Source: Prolixibacteraceae bacterium (GTDB taxonomy: Bacteria > Bacteroidota > Bacteroidia > Bacteroidales > Prolixibacteraceae). From it: DNA of 51,095 bases. This document shows positions 42,295-51,095 of this stretch, piece after piece; positions within the stretch are counted from its first letter, which is position 1; the number at the start of each line of letters is the position of its first letter. Location: contig JAIBEZ010000078.1 of the NCBI GenBank assembly GCA_019459485.1, positions 1 to 51,095 on the forward strand, read 5' to 3'. Under the pieces are notes generated by a model. The model saw nothing but the letters and a program-made list of their open reading frames with translations, searched no databases and had not been told where the DNA came from. The position numbers and the translations under genes are program-made.

Positions 42295-42306
42295 ACCAAA
42301 TCCATC

Positions 42307-42339
42307 ACTCCGCAGGTGAATTTGAGTCACCAGCTGAGT
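42307..42339. repeat. 33-bp palindromic repeat, copy 3 (degenerate)
   Basis: ACTCCGCAGGTGA-ATTTGAG-TCACCAGCTGAGT: same length and layout as copies 1 and 2, with two arm mismatches. It lies between the convergent HEPN and GNAT genes and ends 8 bp before the GNAT stop. Confidence 0.65.
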
Positions 42340-42346
42340 AGATCTA

Positions 42347-42856
42347 TCACAGCCTTTTCAGCATCCACAATCCGCAGCCGAAGTGTTTGGTATCGCCCAA
42401 AGGCGCTGACAGGTATTCGAATCCGAACTTCTCATAAACTTTTACTGCAAGGTTCAATTCGGGCAAAGTTTCGAGGTAAATCTGCTGAAATCCATTGTTG
42501 CGGGCAGTTTCGAGGCAACGTTCCATCAACATCCGGCCCAATCCGATACCGCGGGCTTCGGGCAGCAAATACATCTTCACCAGTTCGCAGATGCCGTCGG
42601 GCAAACCTTCGGTTGGATAAATACCGCCACCACCCAATAATTTTCCATCAGCTTCAGCAACAAAATAAGCCGACTTAGGTGTTTGAAATAATTCGAACAA
42701 TGCATCGGTTGTCGGATCAAAAAAGACCGTTCCCGGAACATTGGCACCAAACTCAGTCAGGGTATTGCGCACAATTAAAGCCAATTCAGGATTATCGGAA
42801 GGTTGAATATTTCGAATGTGGATATTTGGATGAATGTGAGAAAGAGAACTCGACAT
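42347..42856 (-). CDS. GNAT family N-acetyltransferase
   Basis: 169 residues, single GNAT domain. Motif A with the acetyl-CoA pyrophosphate loop reads ARGIGLGRMLMERCLE (about residues 99-114), and FEYLSAPLGDTKHFGCGLWM gives the C-terminal part. N-terminal HIRNIQPSDNPELALIVRN matches the usual start. Substrate unknown. A degenerate copy of its N-terminal coding sequence lies on the other side of the PIN/antitoxin genes (43525-43564). Confidence 0.85.
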   Translation of the reverse strand: MSSSLSHIHPNIHIRNIQPSDNPELALIVRNTLTEFGANVPGTVFFDPTTDALFELFQTPKSAYFVAEADGKLLGGGGIYPTEGLPDGICELVKMYLLPEARGIGLGRMLMERCLETARNNGFQQIYLETLPELNLAVKVYEKFGFEYLSAPLGDTKHFGCGLWMLKRL

Positions 42857-42872
42857 AAGATCAATTTGAATT

Positions 42873-43262
42873 TTACAGGCTATGTGGATCGATAACCTTT
42901 AGCCCTTTGATATTTTTAAAGTCAGAGATGTTTCGGGATAGTAATATCAAGTCGTAAACCAAGGCAGTAGCTGCAATAATTGCATCAGGTAATTTAGTCT
43001 TAGATTTCTTACGGATGTCAATGCTTACGTCCACGACAGAGTTTGTCAAATCAAGTATCGTAGCATCCCGCATAAAATTTGCGAGTAATTGATAATGCTG
43101 TTCCGGAGCATTAAAGCCAAGCACTTCAATTTTGGAAATCACTGAAATATTGGGTACTTTATCAATGATTTGATTCATGAATTCCATACCCGTCAAAGGA
43201 AGTTTTTGACTGAGGTAATCTATGACGGCATTCGTGTCAATTAAATACTGCGACTGTTCCAT
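42873..43262 (-). CDS. PIN-domain toxin (VapC-like)
   Basis: 129 residues. PIN acidic residues in order: LIDTNAVIDYL (first Asp), SVISKIEVLGF (Glu), KLPDAIIAATALV (Asp) and SRNISDFKNI (final Asp). PIN domains are metal-dependent RNases, and in VapBC modules cut tRNA or rRNA. It overlaps the upstream antitoxin gene by 22 bp, the usual arrangement for a coupled pair. Confidence 0.87.
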   Translation of the reverse strand: MEQSQYLIDTNAVIDYLSQKLPLTGMEFMNQIIDKVPNISVISKIEVLGFNAPEQHYQLLANFMRDATILDLTNSVVDVSIDIRKKSKTKLPDAIIAATALVYDLILLSRNISDFKNIKGLKVIDPHSL

Positions 43263-43456
43263 TCATTGCGACTTTCATTTACAAAATTTTGAATTTCATC
43301 GGCAATATCTGAAGGTAATTTGCCTGCATATTTTTCAGAAAGTTTTTGTTGGGGCTGAATGCTTTTTTTCAGTACCTTGATAATGTGCAAATCTTCCAGA
43401 TCGTCTAAAAGTTTGTATGCCTTATCGTTGTTTATTTGTATGAGTACAGTTTCCAT
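43241..43456 (-). CDS. Antitoxin of the PIN module
   Basis: 71 residues, METVLIQINNDKAYKLLDDL then charged helices ending NEWNSRSI. The N-terminal half resembles the short beta-hairpin/helix antitoxins paired with PIN toxins in Bacteroidota and cyanobacteria; I cannot assign an exact DNA-binding fold. The C-terminal helix likely wraps the toxin. The gene comes first and overlaps the toxin gene by 22 bp. Confidence 0.78.
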   Translation of the reverse strand: METVLIQINNDKAYKLLDDLEDLHIIKVLKKSIQPQQKLSEKYAGKLPSDIADEIQNFVNESRNEWNSRSI

Positions 43457-43524
43457 GACTTAAAATTCAGTTATAAATATAAACAAATGTACAAAAATAA
43501 AGGAACGCAAATAAAACGGAGTTG

Positions 43525-43564
43525 GGATTATCGGCGGGTTGAATATTTCGAATGTGAATATTTG
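43525..43564 (-). pseudogene. Fragment of a GNAT acetyltransferase gene
   Basis: 40 bp here match 42789-42828 inside the GNAT gene at 37 positions, in the same orientation, and translate on the minus strand to NIHIRNIQPADNP against NIHIRNIQPSDNP. The rest of the gene is missing or too diverged to recognise. The two copies flank the PIN/antitoxin pair as direct repeats. Confidence 0.7.
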
Positions 43565-43701
43565 ATGGAAGGTAATTTTGTATTGAATTCATCGGTTTCT
43601 GATTTAAGCGATCAAGTAAGCAATTGGTTATTGAAATATCAACAAAGATAATGTTCCCAAGAGCACAACCTGGAACTTTGAACTTGAAACTTGAAACTCA
43701 C

Positions 43702-44805
43702 TCAATTTATTCCTTTCCACCATTCCGTAGTAATCTCGAATAAATCTAAATTCACTTCCTCTCCAATCATCGGATGGACAATCGGAACATTTAACCGATG
43801 CGCCTCTTTCGTGACCCTTTCAATTGGCTCGTCCCAGGCGTGCAGTGCAAGCGCAAATTTACCCCAGTGAACCGGCACAAAGGTTTTTGCTTTCAAGTCG
43901 ATGGCCGCCTGAACCAACTCTTTGGGCATCATGTGTATGTATTTCCATGACTTGTTGTACTGGCCGCATTCGAGCAAAGCCAGGTCAAAAGGACCATGTT
44001 CAATTCCTATTTTGGCAAAATGGGTATCGTAACCCGAATCGCCTCCAATAAAAATATTTTTCGAAGGTGTTTGCAATACAAACGAAGCCCAAATTGCCTG
44101 ATTTCGTTTAAAACCTCTTCCGGAGAAATGACGCGCCGGAGTTGCAGTGATTACAAAACCTGAATCAAGTACAGCCGATTCGTTCCAGTCCTTTTCGATG
44201 ATTTGTTCAGGTGCGAAGCCCCAATGTTCGAGATGAGCGCCTGTGCCCAAACTGGTAATTATTTTCCCAACTTTCGGCTTCAGTTTCAGCACCGTTTTGT
44301 AATCCAGATGATCCCAGTGATCGTGCGTGATGAAAAGGTAATCTATTTCAGGAAAATCGTCGGGAGTATAAACGTCGCTTCCCTCAAAGCTTTTCACCAT
44401 AAACGAAAAAGGTGAAGCGCTTCCGCTAAAAACCGGGTCAACCAGCATGGTTTTTCCATCAATCTGCATAAAATACGAAGAATGCCCGAACCAAACCAAC
44501 ACATCTTTTTCAGGATTGAGCGTTAAAAGACTGGTCTTTACAGATGGTAAAACCTCTTTCGGTCTGTTACGCTTGCTCCGTTTGAAAGACGCCTCTTTCA
44601 TTATAGAAAAATAACTCGCATCTTCGGCCAAATCGGGCGTAAAGCTTTGGTTCTGAAATTTTCCATCCCTGAAATTGGGAGAGTTATTAATTCTGGCAAG
44701 GCGCTCGCCATTGGCTGTTTTTCCGAATTCTGGATGGTACATAAACAATGAGACGGCCAACACAAGTGCTATTATTACTGAAACTATTATTGTCATTATC
44801 TTCAT
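43702..44805 (-). CDS. MBL-fold metallohydrolase, membrane-anchored
   Basis: 367 residues. One N-terminal membrane helix (IVSVIIALVLAVSLFMYHP) precedes a beta-lactamase fold. THDHWDHLDY gives the HxHxDH zinc motif near 160-169; ATPARHFSGRG and VPVHWGKFALALHAWDEP carry further His ligands, and FIGGDSGYD the later Asp. The layout resembles NAPE-PLD/UlaG-like hydrolases, which act on phospholipid or lactone substrates. Substrate not assigned. Confidence 0.86.
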   Translation of the reverse strand: MKIMTIIVSVIIALVLAVSLFMYHPEFGKTANGERLARINNSPNFRDGKFQNQSFTPDLAEDASYFSIMKEASFKRSKRNRPKEVLPSVKTSLLTLNPEKDVLVWFGHSSYFMQIDGKTMLVDPVFSGSASPFSFMVKSFEGSDVYTPDDFPEIDYLFITHDHWDHLDYKTVLKLKPKVGKIITSLGTGAHLEHWGFAPEQIIEKDWNESAVLDSGFVITATPARHFSGRGFKRNQAIWASFVLQTPSKNIFIGGDSGYDTHFAKIGIEHGPFDLALLECGQYNKSWKYIHMMPKELVQAAIDLKAKTFVPVHWGKFALALHAWDEPIERVTKEAHRLNVPIVHPMIGEEVNLDLFEITTEWWKGIN

Positions 44806-44909
44806 TCAAATTAATTTTGGATACTATTCTGTTTTCAATCATTTATTTAGAAGAACTTCAATAACAATAAATCAGCTTTTCTGTTTTGGAAAATCATGAA
44901 TTGACACTA

Positions 44910-44944
44910 AACAAATCAGGGCTCCACTTCGAGTGAAACCCTGA
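44910..44944 (-). terminator. Terminator of the S9 peptidase gene
   Basis: TCAGGG/CCCTGA outer stem and CACT-TCG-AGTG inner stem, followed on the minus strand by TTTGTTT. Confidence 0.7.
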
Positions 44945-44979
44945 CTATCAATATCATAACACCAAATATAATTTCTAAT

Positions 44980-46869
44980 TTATTTTTCCTGAGTTTTCAG
45001 GTGTTTGTCTAGAAATGCAAGCATCGAACGATAAAATTCGAAGCGGTTTTCTTCGTTGTGAAAACCGTGACCTTCATTGTCTTTCACAAGGTATTCAACA
45101 TCAATACCCCGGCTCTTCAAAGCAGCCACAATTTGGTCCGACTCATCAATATTCACACGCGGATCGTTGGCACCCTGGGCAACAAATAGGGGGGCTTTGA
45201 TTTTATCGACCAGAAAAACAGGTGAAACTTCTGCCAACATTAAACTGTCAGCTTTCGGGTTTCCAACCATTTCGTAAAACATGTCGCGCAACGGTTCCCA
45301 ATAGGGTGGAATGGTGTTCATAAATGTAAACATATTCGAAACGCCCACATAGTCAACTCCCGCAGCATACAATTCAGGAGTTAGGGTAAGCCCGGCCAAA
45401 GTAGCATAACCGCCATAACTTCCACCATAAATGGCTACCCGTTTCGGATCGGCAATCCCTTGATCGATCAACCATTTCACACCATCCGAAATATCGTCCT
45501 GCATCGTACGACCCCATTGTTTAAACGATGCCTCCCAAAACTTTCGTCCAAAGCCGGTAGAGCCACGGAAATTCATTTGCAAAACAGCATAACCATTGTT
45601 TGCCAGAAACTGTACTTCAGAATTGAATCCCCAGTAATCGCGTGCCCACGGACCTCCATGCGGATTAATCACCACAGGAAGGTTTTTCGGATCGTACCCT
45701 TTGGGCAATGTCAGGTATCCCTGAATAGTCAGTCCATCGCGCGACTGGTATGATATTGGTTTCATATCGCACAAATCGTTTTCGTTGAGCCATGGCGACA
45801 AATCGGCCAGTTTGGTTAATTCTCCTGAAGTTTTATCGTACATGTAAAATGCACCGCGACTTTTATCACTGTATGTGCGGATCATAAATTTATCTTCAGC
45901 CTTGTTTTTGCTTCCAATATTTACCAGGTATCCGGGCAATTTCTCCTGAAGTTTTTTCTTCATGGATTCTGCTTCACCATCAAAAAAGTGTTCTTTTTCC
46001 AGATCAGTAGTCCATGAAACTGACAATAGTTTTTTATCTTTTTTAGAATAATCTACACCTTCAATGTCAGCCTCCTGAGTTTCAAAAACGATTTCCTTTT
46101 CTTTGCCTTCAGCCGGATCGAACAAAACCAGGGCCGACTTATCACGACCCAAATTTGAAGAAGCATAAAGCATTTTATTATCGAATGTAAAAAGGAAAGG
46201 CGAAACTGATTCTTTAAAATTGGTTGTCAGCACCGAACGGAACTGATCCTGCTCTGTTTCGCGAAAAAGAATGGTCTGGTTCACGCCATCGGTTGAAAAG
46301 GCCACCCGAAGTTTGCCCTCATGATCGGTCATCCAACCCACAATATTTCCTGGATTTTCGGCCAGTTGAACCATTTCTCCTGAATTCACATTTAGGCGGA
46401 ACGGGTCAAAAACCTGTGGATTTCGCTTATTCAATCCAACAATAACTTCACCATCAACGTCTTCAAGATCATCAATCAGGTCGGTACGGACTTTTTCAAA
46501 TACCGTCAGCCCTTTTTGCTCAGTTCCATCAGCGTTAACTCCATAAAGCTGGAAATTTTCATCGCCGCCGGTATCTTTCAGGAATAAAATACGGTTGTTT
46601 CCTTTCCAGAGGTATCCGGCAATGTCGCGCTCTGTTTCAGAAGTTATACGTACTGCCGAATCAGCGCCCACTTTCTGAACGAATACATTTAATCGGGACT
46701 CCCATGGAGCCAGATATGAAAAATACTCACCATTGGGCGAAAGCCTGAAAGCTGTTTTCTCCGGGTTCCGGAAAAAATCTTCCATCGGAATTTGAGGCGC
46801 TTTCTCTAAAGCTGGCTTACACGAAGCAATTCCTAAAAACAAAACAAAAACAATCATTAACCTGTTCAT
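44980..46869 (-). CDS. S9 family prolyl oligopeptidase-like lipoprotein
   Basis: 629 residues. The start is a lipoprotein signal (GIASC). A seven-bladed beta-propeller (about 35-370) with repeated W/Y and NRILFLKD-type strands is followed by an alpha/beta hydrolase domain. The catalytic Ser is in YGGSYGGYATLAG (about residue 470), the Asp in GANDPRVNIDES and the His in DNEGHGFH. It probably cuts short peptides in the periplasm. Its own promoter and terminator, with no visible partner genes. Confidence 0.88.
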   Translation of the reverse strand: MNRLMIVFVLFLGIASCKPALEKAPQIPMEDFFRNPEKTAFRLSPNGEYFSYLAPWESRLNVFVQKVGADSAVRITSETERDIAGYLWKGNNRILFLKDTGGDENFQLYGVNADGTEQKGLTVFEKVRTDLIDDLEDVDGEVIVGLNKRNPQVFDPFRLNVNSGEMVQLAENPGNIVGWMTDHEGKLRVAFSTDGVNQTILFRETEQDQFRSVLTTNFKESVSPFLFTFDNKMLYASSNLGRDKSALVLFDPAEGKEKEIVFETQEADIEGVDYSKKDKKLLSVSWTTDLEKEHFFDGEAESMKKKLQEKLPGYLVNIGSKNKAEDKFMIRTYSDKSRGAFYMYDKTSGELTKLADLSPWLNENDLCDMKPISYQSRDGLTIQGYLTLPKGYDPKNLPVVINPHGGPWARDYWGFNSEVQFLANNGYAVLQMNFRGSTGFGRKFWEASFKQWGRTMQDDISDGVKWLIDQGIADPKRVAIYGGSYGGYATLAGLTLTPELYAAGVDYVGVSNMFTFMNTIPPYWEPLRDMFYEMVGNPKADSLMLAEVSPVFLVDKIKAPLFVAQGANDPRVNIDESDQIVAALKSRGIDVEYLVKDNEGHGFHNEENRFEFYRSMLAFLDKHLKTQEK

Positions 46870-47130
46870 AGTTTCAAATTTTAGTTTACAAATAGCTGTT
46901 TTTAAAAATCATTATTTAAACTGCTGTTTAATGCCTTATAAGATAAGCAATTCTATCCATAATTACACCAGTTATAAAAATTATAATTTTATTTTATCTG
47001 CTGTTTTATAAAATATCAGGAAGATTAAAATCTCCCAACATTGAAGAAATAGTTTGCGAGAAATGGCTTAACTTTATTGAATAAATAGAAACCGCTTACA
47101 AAAAGTATAAATTTTAAACCATCGTTTATT

Positions 47131-48117
47131 TTGTCAGTAAAACCTAAAATACCAGTCATGATCGTCACAGGCTTTCTGGGAGCCGGCAAAACGACCTTTA
47201 TCAATAATCTGTTATTACAGAACGAAGGGGTTAAAATTGGCCTAATAGAAAACGAATTCGGGGATACTTCCATCGATTCCAGATTAATTGCCGACTATAA
47301 ACCCGAAAGTATCATTGAATTAAACAATGGCTGCATCTGTTGTACAATTTTCAATGAATTTGCGATGACACTTCAAGAGCTGATTAAGAAGCACGATCAT
47401 CTGGAACAATTAATCATTGAAACCACAGGAATAGCCGACCCCGGCCCAATCATCGAACCATTTTTTCAGGATGAGGAGTTAAAACGTTTATTTGAACTTA
47501 GCGGAACGATTTGCATTGTTGATTCAGTTAACTTTTCGGAGCACATTGCCGGTATCGAACAGCAAAAGCAAATCATTCTGAGCGATATGATCATTCTGAA
47601 CAAAATGGGGGATGTTGATTTGAAAACGCTCGCCAACATCCGGAATAAATTGGCCGCACTCAACAAAACCGCCATGGTTATCGAAACTGATTATGCCCGG
47701 GTCGAACCCTTACATTTATATCAGTTGCAGCCGGATCTGCAGGACGAGTTTATCCGCAAATTACGGAAACCATTTTTTAGCGAGCCCGAAAATGGTGGAT
47801 TTCACAGTTTCACCATTCGGTTTGGTGGATTTATAAACGAAACCCGTTTCCGTGATTGGTTTAAATATTTTGCATCGCTGCACCGAAAAGATGTTTTTAG
47901 AATTAAAGGGATCGTAAATTTCCAAAACAATCCCATGATTGGGATTGTACAATCGGTTGGTGGGATGATCTCAATTACAGAAGGATCAGTGCATAATCCT
48001 TACGCCCCACTTGAAAATGTAATGGTTTTTATCGGAAAAGACATCAGCAAATATCAGATTGAAAAAGAAATTCAGGAGTTTTTAGTTCAGAAAGACCAAC
48101 CAAAAAGGCAAGCTTAA
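47131..48117 (+). CDS. COG0523 GTPase (CobW/YjiA-type metallochaperone)
   Basis: 328 residues. The P-loop VTGFLGAGKTTFINN (about 13-27) and IENEFGDTSIDSRL (switch region) are followed by NNGCICCTIFNEF with the CxCC metal-binding motif; TTGIADPGPI is Walker B and ILNKMGDVD the NKxD motif. The C-terminal CobW_C domain follows. It binds zinc or another metal and delivers it to a target protein. I use the TTG at 47131, because the first ATG (47158) would remove the first beta strand of the P-loop domain. The 3' end overlaps the convergent AEC gene by 36 bp. Confidence 0.88.
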   Translation: MSVKPKIPVMIVTGFLGAGKTTFINNLLLQNEGVKIGLIENEFGDTSIDSRLIADYKPESIIELNNGCICCTIFNEFAMTLQELIKKHDHLEQLIIETTGIADPGPIIEPFFQDEELKRLFELSGTICIVDSVNFSEHIAGIEQQKQIILSDMIILNKMGDVDLKTLANIRNKLAALNKTAMVIETDYARVEPLHLYQLQPDLQDEFIRKLRKPFFSEPENGGFHSFTIRFGGFINETRFRDWFKYFASLHRKDVFRIKGIVNFQNNPMIGIVQSVGGMISITEGSVHNPYAPLENVMVFIGKDISKYQIEKEIQEFLVQKDQPKRQA

Positions 48118-49008
48118 CAAAGCAAGCAAAGTGCTCAACACCACTGCTCTTGATGCAAATTCTGTATTTAATTCATACTTCATACAAAGTGCGTAAGCAG
48201 TCAACCCCATTGGCATTGCAGCTTCCAAAACCCAGGTTCGGCTTATCTGCAAATCCACAAAAGGTTTCAATATCAGGAAAAACAAAAGCGGCAAAACAAA
48301 AAGGATTACCACACTGAAAGCCAGAACCGGCAGCCATTCGCGAAATTTTCCAAAAGGTTGTCTGCCCATGAACAATCCAAGTGAAAAGAGTACAACAGCA
48401 GTAACTGAATTGGCAAAAATATCAAGTCCGCCCATCACAATCTTTGGTAGCTGTAAATGATTGACGGCGATAAAAAGACCAATAAAAACGGCTATTAACA
48501 ATGGATTGGTTACTAACCGAACAAAGAGTTCGCGCAGGTGAACTTTGTGATCGCCAAAATATTCAACCAGAAAAATTCCCAGCGTAAACATCCAAAAAAC
48601 GTAAACCGAAGAAATCATGGTTGCTTCGGGCAGAATTTCATCGCCAAAGGCACTCCGCAAAACAGGAATTCCCAGATACGCCACATTTCCATAAGAAACG
48701 GCCAGAAATAAGGTACGGCGGGTGCTGTTCTTTAATTTCAGAAGCGCGGATACCGGAAAAACCATCAGCATTGAAATAACAATCCTTGCAGAATTCCAGC
48801 CAATCAGGCTGCCATATAAATTCATGTTCCACTCCAAACGCGACAAAGCAACCAGAATCAAAGCTGGGAAACCAATCCAAAGCGCATAATTGTTCAGTAT
48901 TTCGAGCCACTTATCGTCAACAGATTTATTGCGGCTAACAACCATCCCCACAAAAATGACCAGAAACAAAGGGCCGATGGATTGAAATGCTGAGAAGAAT
49001 TGTGCCAT
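48082..49008 (-). CDS. AEC family transporter (auxin-efflux-carrier like)
   Basis: 308 residues, ten membrane helices in two five-helix halves. N-terminal QSIGPLFLVIFVGMVVSRNK and the later GIPVLRSAFGDEILPEATM with conserved Gly and Pro are typical of the family, and AMPMGLTAYALCMKYELN is the second-half signature. Substrates of bacterial members include malonate, malate and other carboxylates; none can be fixed. Convergent with, and overlapping, the COG0523 gene. Confidence 0.85.
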   Translation of the reverse strand: MAQFFSAFQSIGPLFLVIFVGMVVSRNKSVDDKWLEILNNYALWIGFPALILVALSRLEWNMNLYGSLIGWNSARIVISMLMVFPVSALLKLKNSTRRTLFLAVSYGNVAYLGIPVLRSAFGDEILPEATMISSVYVFWMFTLGIFLVEYFGDHKVHLRELFVRLVTNPLLIAVFIGLFIAVNHLQLPKIVMGGLDIFANSVTAVVLFSLGLFMGRQPFGKFREWLPVLAFSVVILFVLPLLFFLILKPFVDLQISRTWVLEAAMPMGLTAYALCMKYELNTEFASRAVVLSTLLALLSLPFWLVFLN

Positions 49009-49135
49009 GGTCGCGGTTTAAAATTGATATTTATGCTTGATATTGATGGTCATTTGCATTGCGTCATTAATAGAAAGAACCTTACGGAACAAAACAACCG
49101 GAACTATTAATAACAACTAAATGACCACCTAATGA

Positions 49136-49747
49136 CTAATTGCGTTCATTCGCTGCAAACGGATCGGTTACAAACGGGCGCACATCGGTTAGCAGCATTC
49201 CTGCGGTTTGTGCAGCCTGCATTCCAAGTTCGCCATCTTCAAAAACCTGGCAATACCGAGGTTCAACATTCATCAATTCCGCACATTTCAAAAATGTATC
49301 AGGTTCAGGTTTGTGCCTTTCAACATCATCGGCAGTCACAATAAAATCGAACAGTTGATCAATTTCCAATTCCTGCATCTGAAGCATCGCACTTTGCCGG
49401 CTTGCACCCGTTCCTACAGCCATCGGGATTTTTCCGTGAGCGTTCTTCATCAAATCAATCACTGCATCGTGCGGCTTTATTTGGTTTATATTTCTCCGGA
49501 ACTCCGTTTGTTTCATCGTAACCAAATCTTCCGCATCAATTTCCAGATTTTGCTCCCGTTTGATTCGCTCGGCAAAACTGATGGTTGGCGCTCCGGTCAT
49601 TTCAACCAGAATACGTTCGTCAAAAGTGCAGTTTAGCTTTTCGCACACCGAATGCCAACTGGCAATGTGCACCGGAAGCGAATCCGACAAGGTTCCGTCC
49701 AGATCAAAAATCAAAGCTTTTGCTCCGGGATATATTTCAAGTATCAT
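49136..49747 (-). CDS. HAD-family phosphatase (beta-phosphoglucomutase-like)
   Basis: 203 residues. Motif I FDLDGTLSDSLP with the nucleophile Asp, motif II VGTGASRQ, motif III Lys in ERHKPEPDTF, and motif IV FEDGELGMQAA. The helical cap between motifs I and II fits beta-phosphoglucomutase or sugar-phosphate phosphatase relatives. The next gene (beta-galactosidase) is transcribed away, so no operon link. Confidence 0.87.
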   Translation of the reverse strand: MILEIYPGAKALIFDLDGTLSDSLPVHIASWHSVCEKLNCTFDERILVEMTGAPTISFAERIKREQNLEIDAEDLVTMKQTEFRRNINQIKPHDAVIDLMKNAHGKIPMAVGTGASRQSAMLQMQELEIDQLFDFIVTADDVERHKPEPDTFLKCAELMNVEPRYCQVFEDGELGMQAAQTAGMLLTDVRPFVTDPFAANERN

Positions 49748-49821
49748 TCAGAATAATTTTAGGCGGCAAAATTAACAAACTTTTATACCTGCCGACAAAT
49801 CTGAAAGATTCACTTGTCTAA

Positions 49822-51095
<1,274 letters not shown>

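Noticed and set aside
43436-43651. 71-residue plus-strand ORF beside the antitoxin
   Set aside because: It overlaps the antitoxin start, contains the GNAT fragment read on the opposite strand, has no family resemblance, and so is chance.
43652-43701. AACTTGAAACTT-type simple repeats between the GNAT fragment and the MBL gene
   Set aside because: Short low-complexity stretch, common in AT-rich gaps; no defined unit boundary or function.

Overview
The window looks like a chromosomal segment of a Bacteroidota bacterium, probably Bacteroidales/Marinilabiliales-like. This rests on gene content (SusC-era TonB/ExbB/ExbD machinery, AraR/NrtR-type Nudix regulator, SpeA-type arginine decarboxylase, NfeD, NhaD, FucP- and SGLT-type sugar carriers, many Cys-lipoproteins) and on TAnnTTTG-like -7 boxes with no purine-rich Shine-Dalgarno sequences before most starts. 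No taxonomic marker was compared, so genus is not claimed. There is no insertion sequence, integrase, prophage gene or CRISPR array.

Layout. 1-3.5 kb: envelope lipoproteins, a small barrel-like protein, tRNA-Asp(GTC), a calcineurin-like phosphatase. 3.6-12.5 kb: a galactose locus made of an SGLT-type symporter, a Nudix-fold regulator with a dead Nudix box, a FucP-type permease, galK, galT, a GntR/LacI-hybrid repressor and divergent galM. 12.6-23.9 kb: housekeeping genes (deoC, NfeD protease, lipocalin, purB, MsbA-like ABC exporter, speA, a lipid kinase, an LtaS-like membrane sulfatase-fold enzyme). 24.2-28.9 kb: an ammonium locus, TorF-like porin then two tandem PII-Amt pairs. 29.0-32.3 kb: M20 deacylase, Tat-exported oxidoreductase, and a small HTH protein fronted by a 21-bp tandem repeat array. 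32.3-41.5 kb: tonB-exbD-exbB, nhaD, tamB, tsaD. 41.6-43.6 kb: a small toxin-antitoxin-like patch (MNT/HEPN and PIN/antitoxin) around an acetyltransferase gene. 43.7-51.1 kb: MBL hydrolase, S9 peptidase, COG0523 GTPase, AEC transporter, HAD phosphatase and the start of a GH2 beta-galactosidase.

How it works together. A tandem 10-bp repeat (ACTGGTRGGT twice) occurs before galT, between gntR and galM, and, 38 kb away, before the beta-galactosidase gene. This ties lactose/galactoside cleavage to the Leloir pathway (GalM, GalK, GalT) under one probable repressor, the GntR-type protein. The ammonium locus has three CCCTATTT elements exactly 52 bp apart upstream of a -7 box, which suggests a helically phased activator.

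Most unusual signals: (1) eight degenerate 21-bp repeats (32042-32209) enclosed by 31-bp inverted ends, just upstream of an HTH/coiled-coil gene, a candidate self-binding nucleoprotein array; (2) the shared gal/lac operator; (3) the 52-bp phased sites; (4) a 33-bp palindromic repeat present three times between genes; (5) a duplicated acetyltransferase gene fragment flanking the PIN toxin module.
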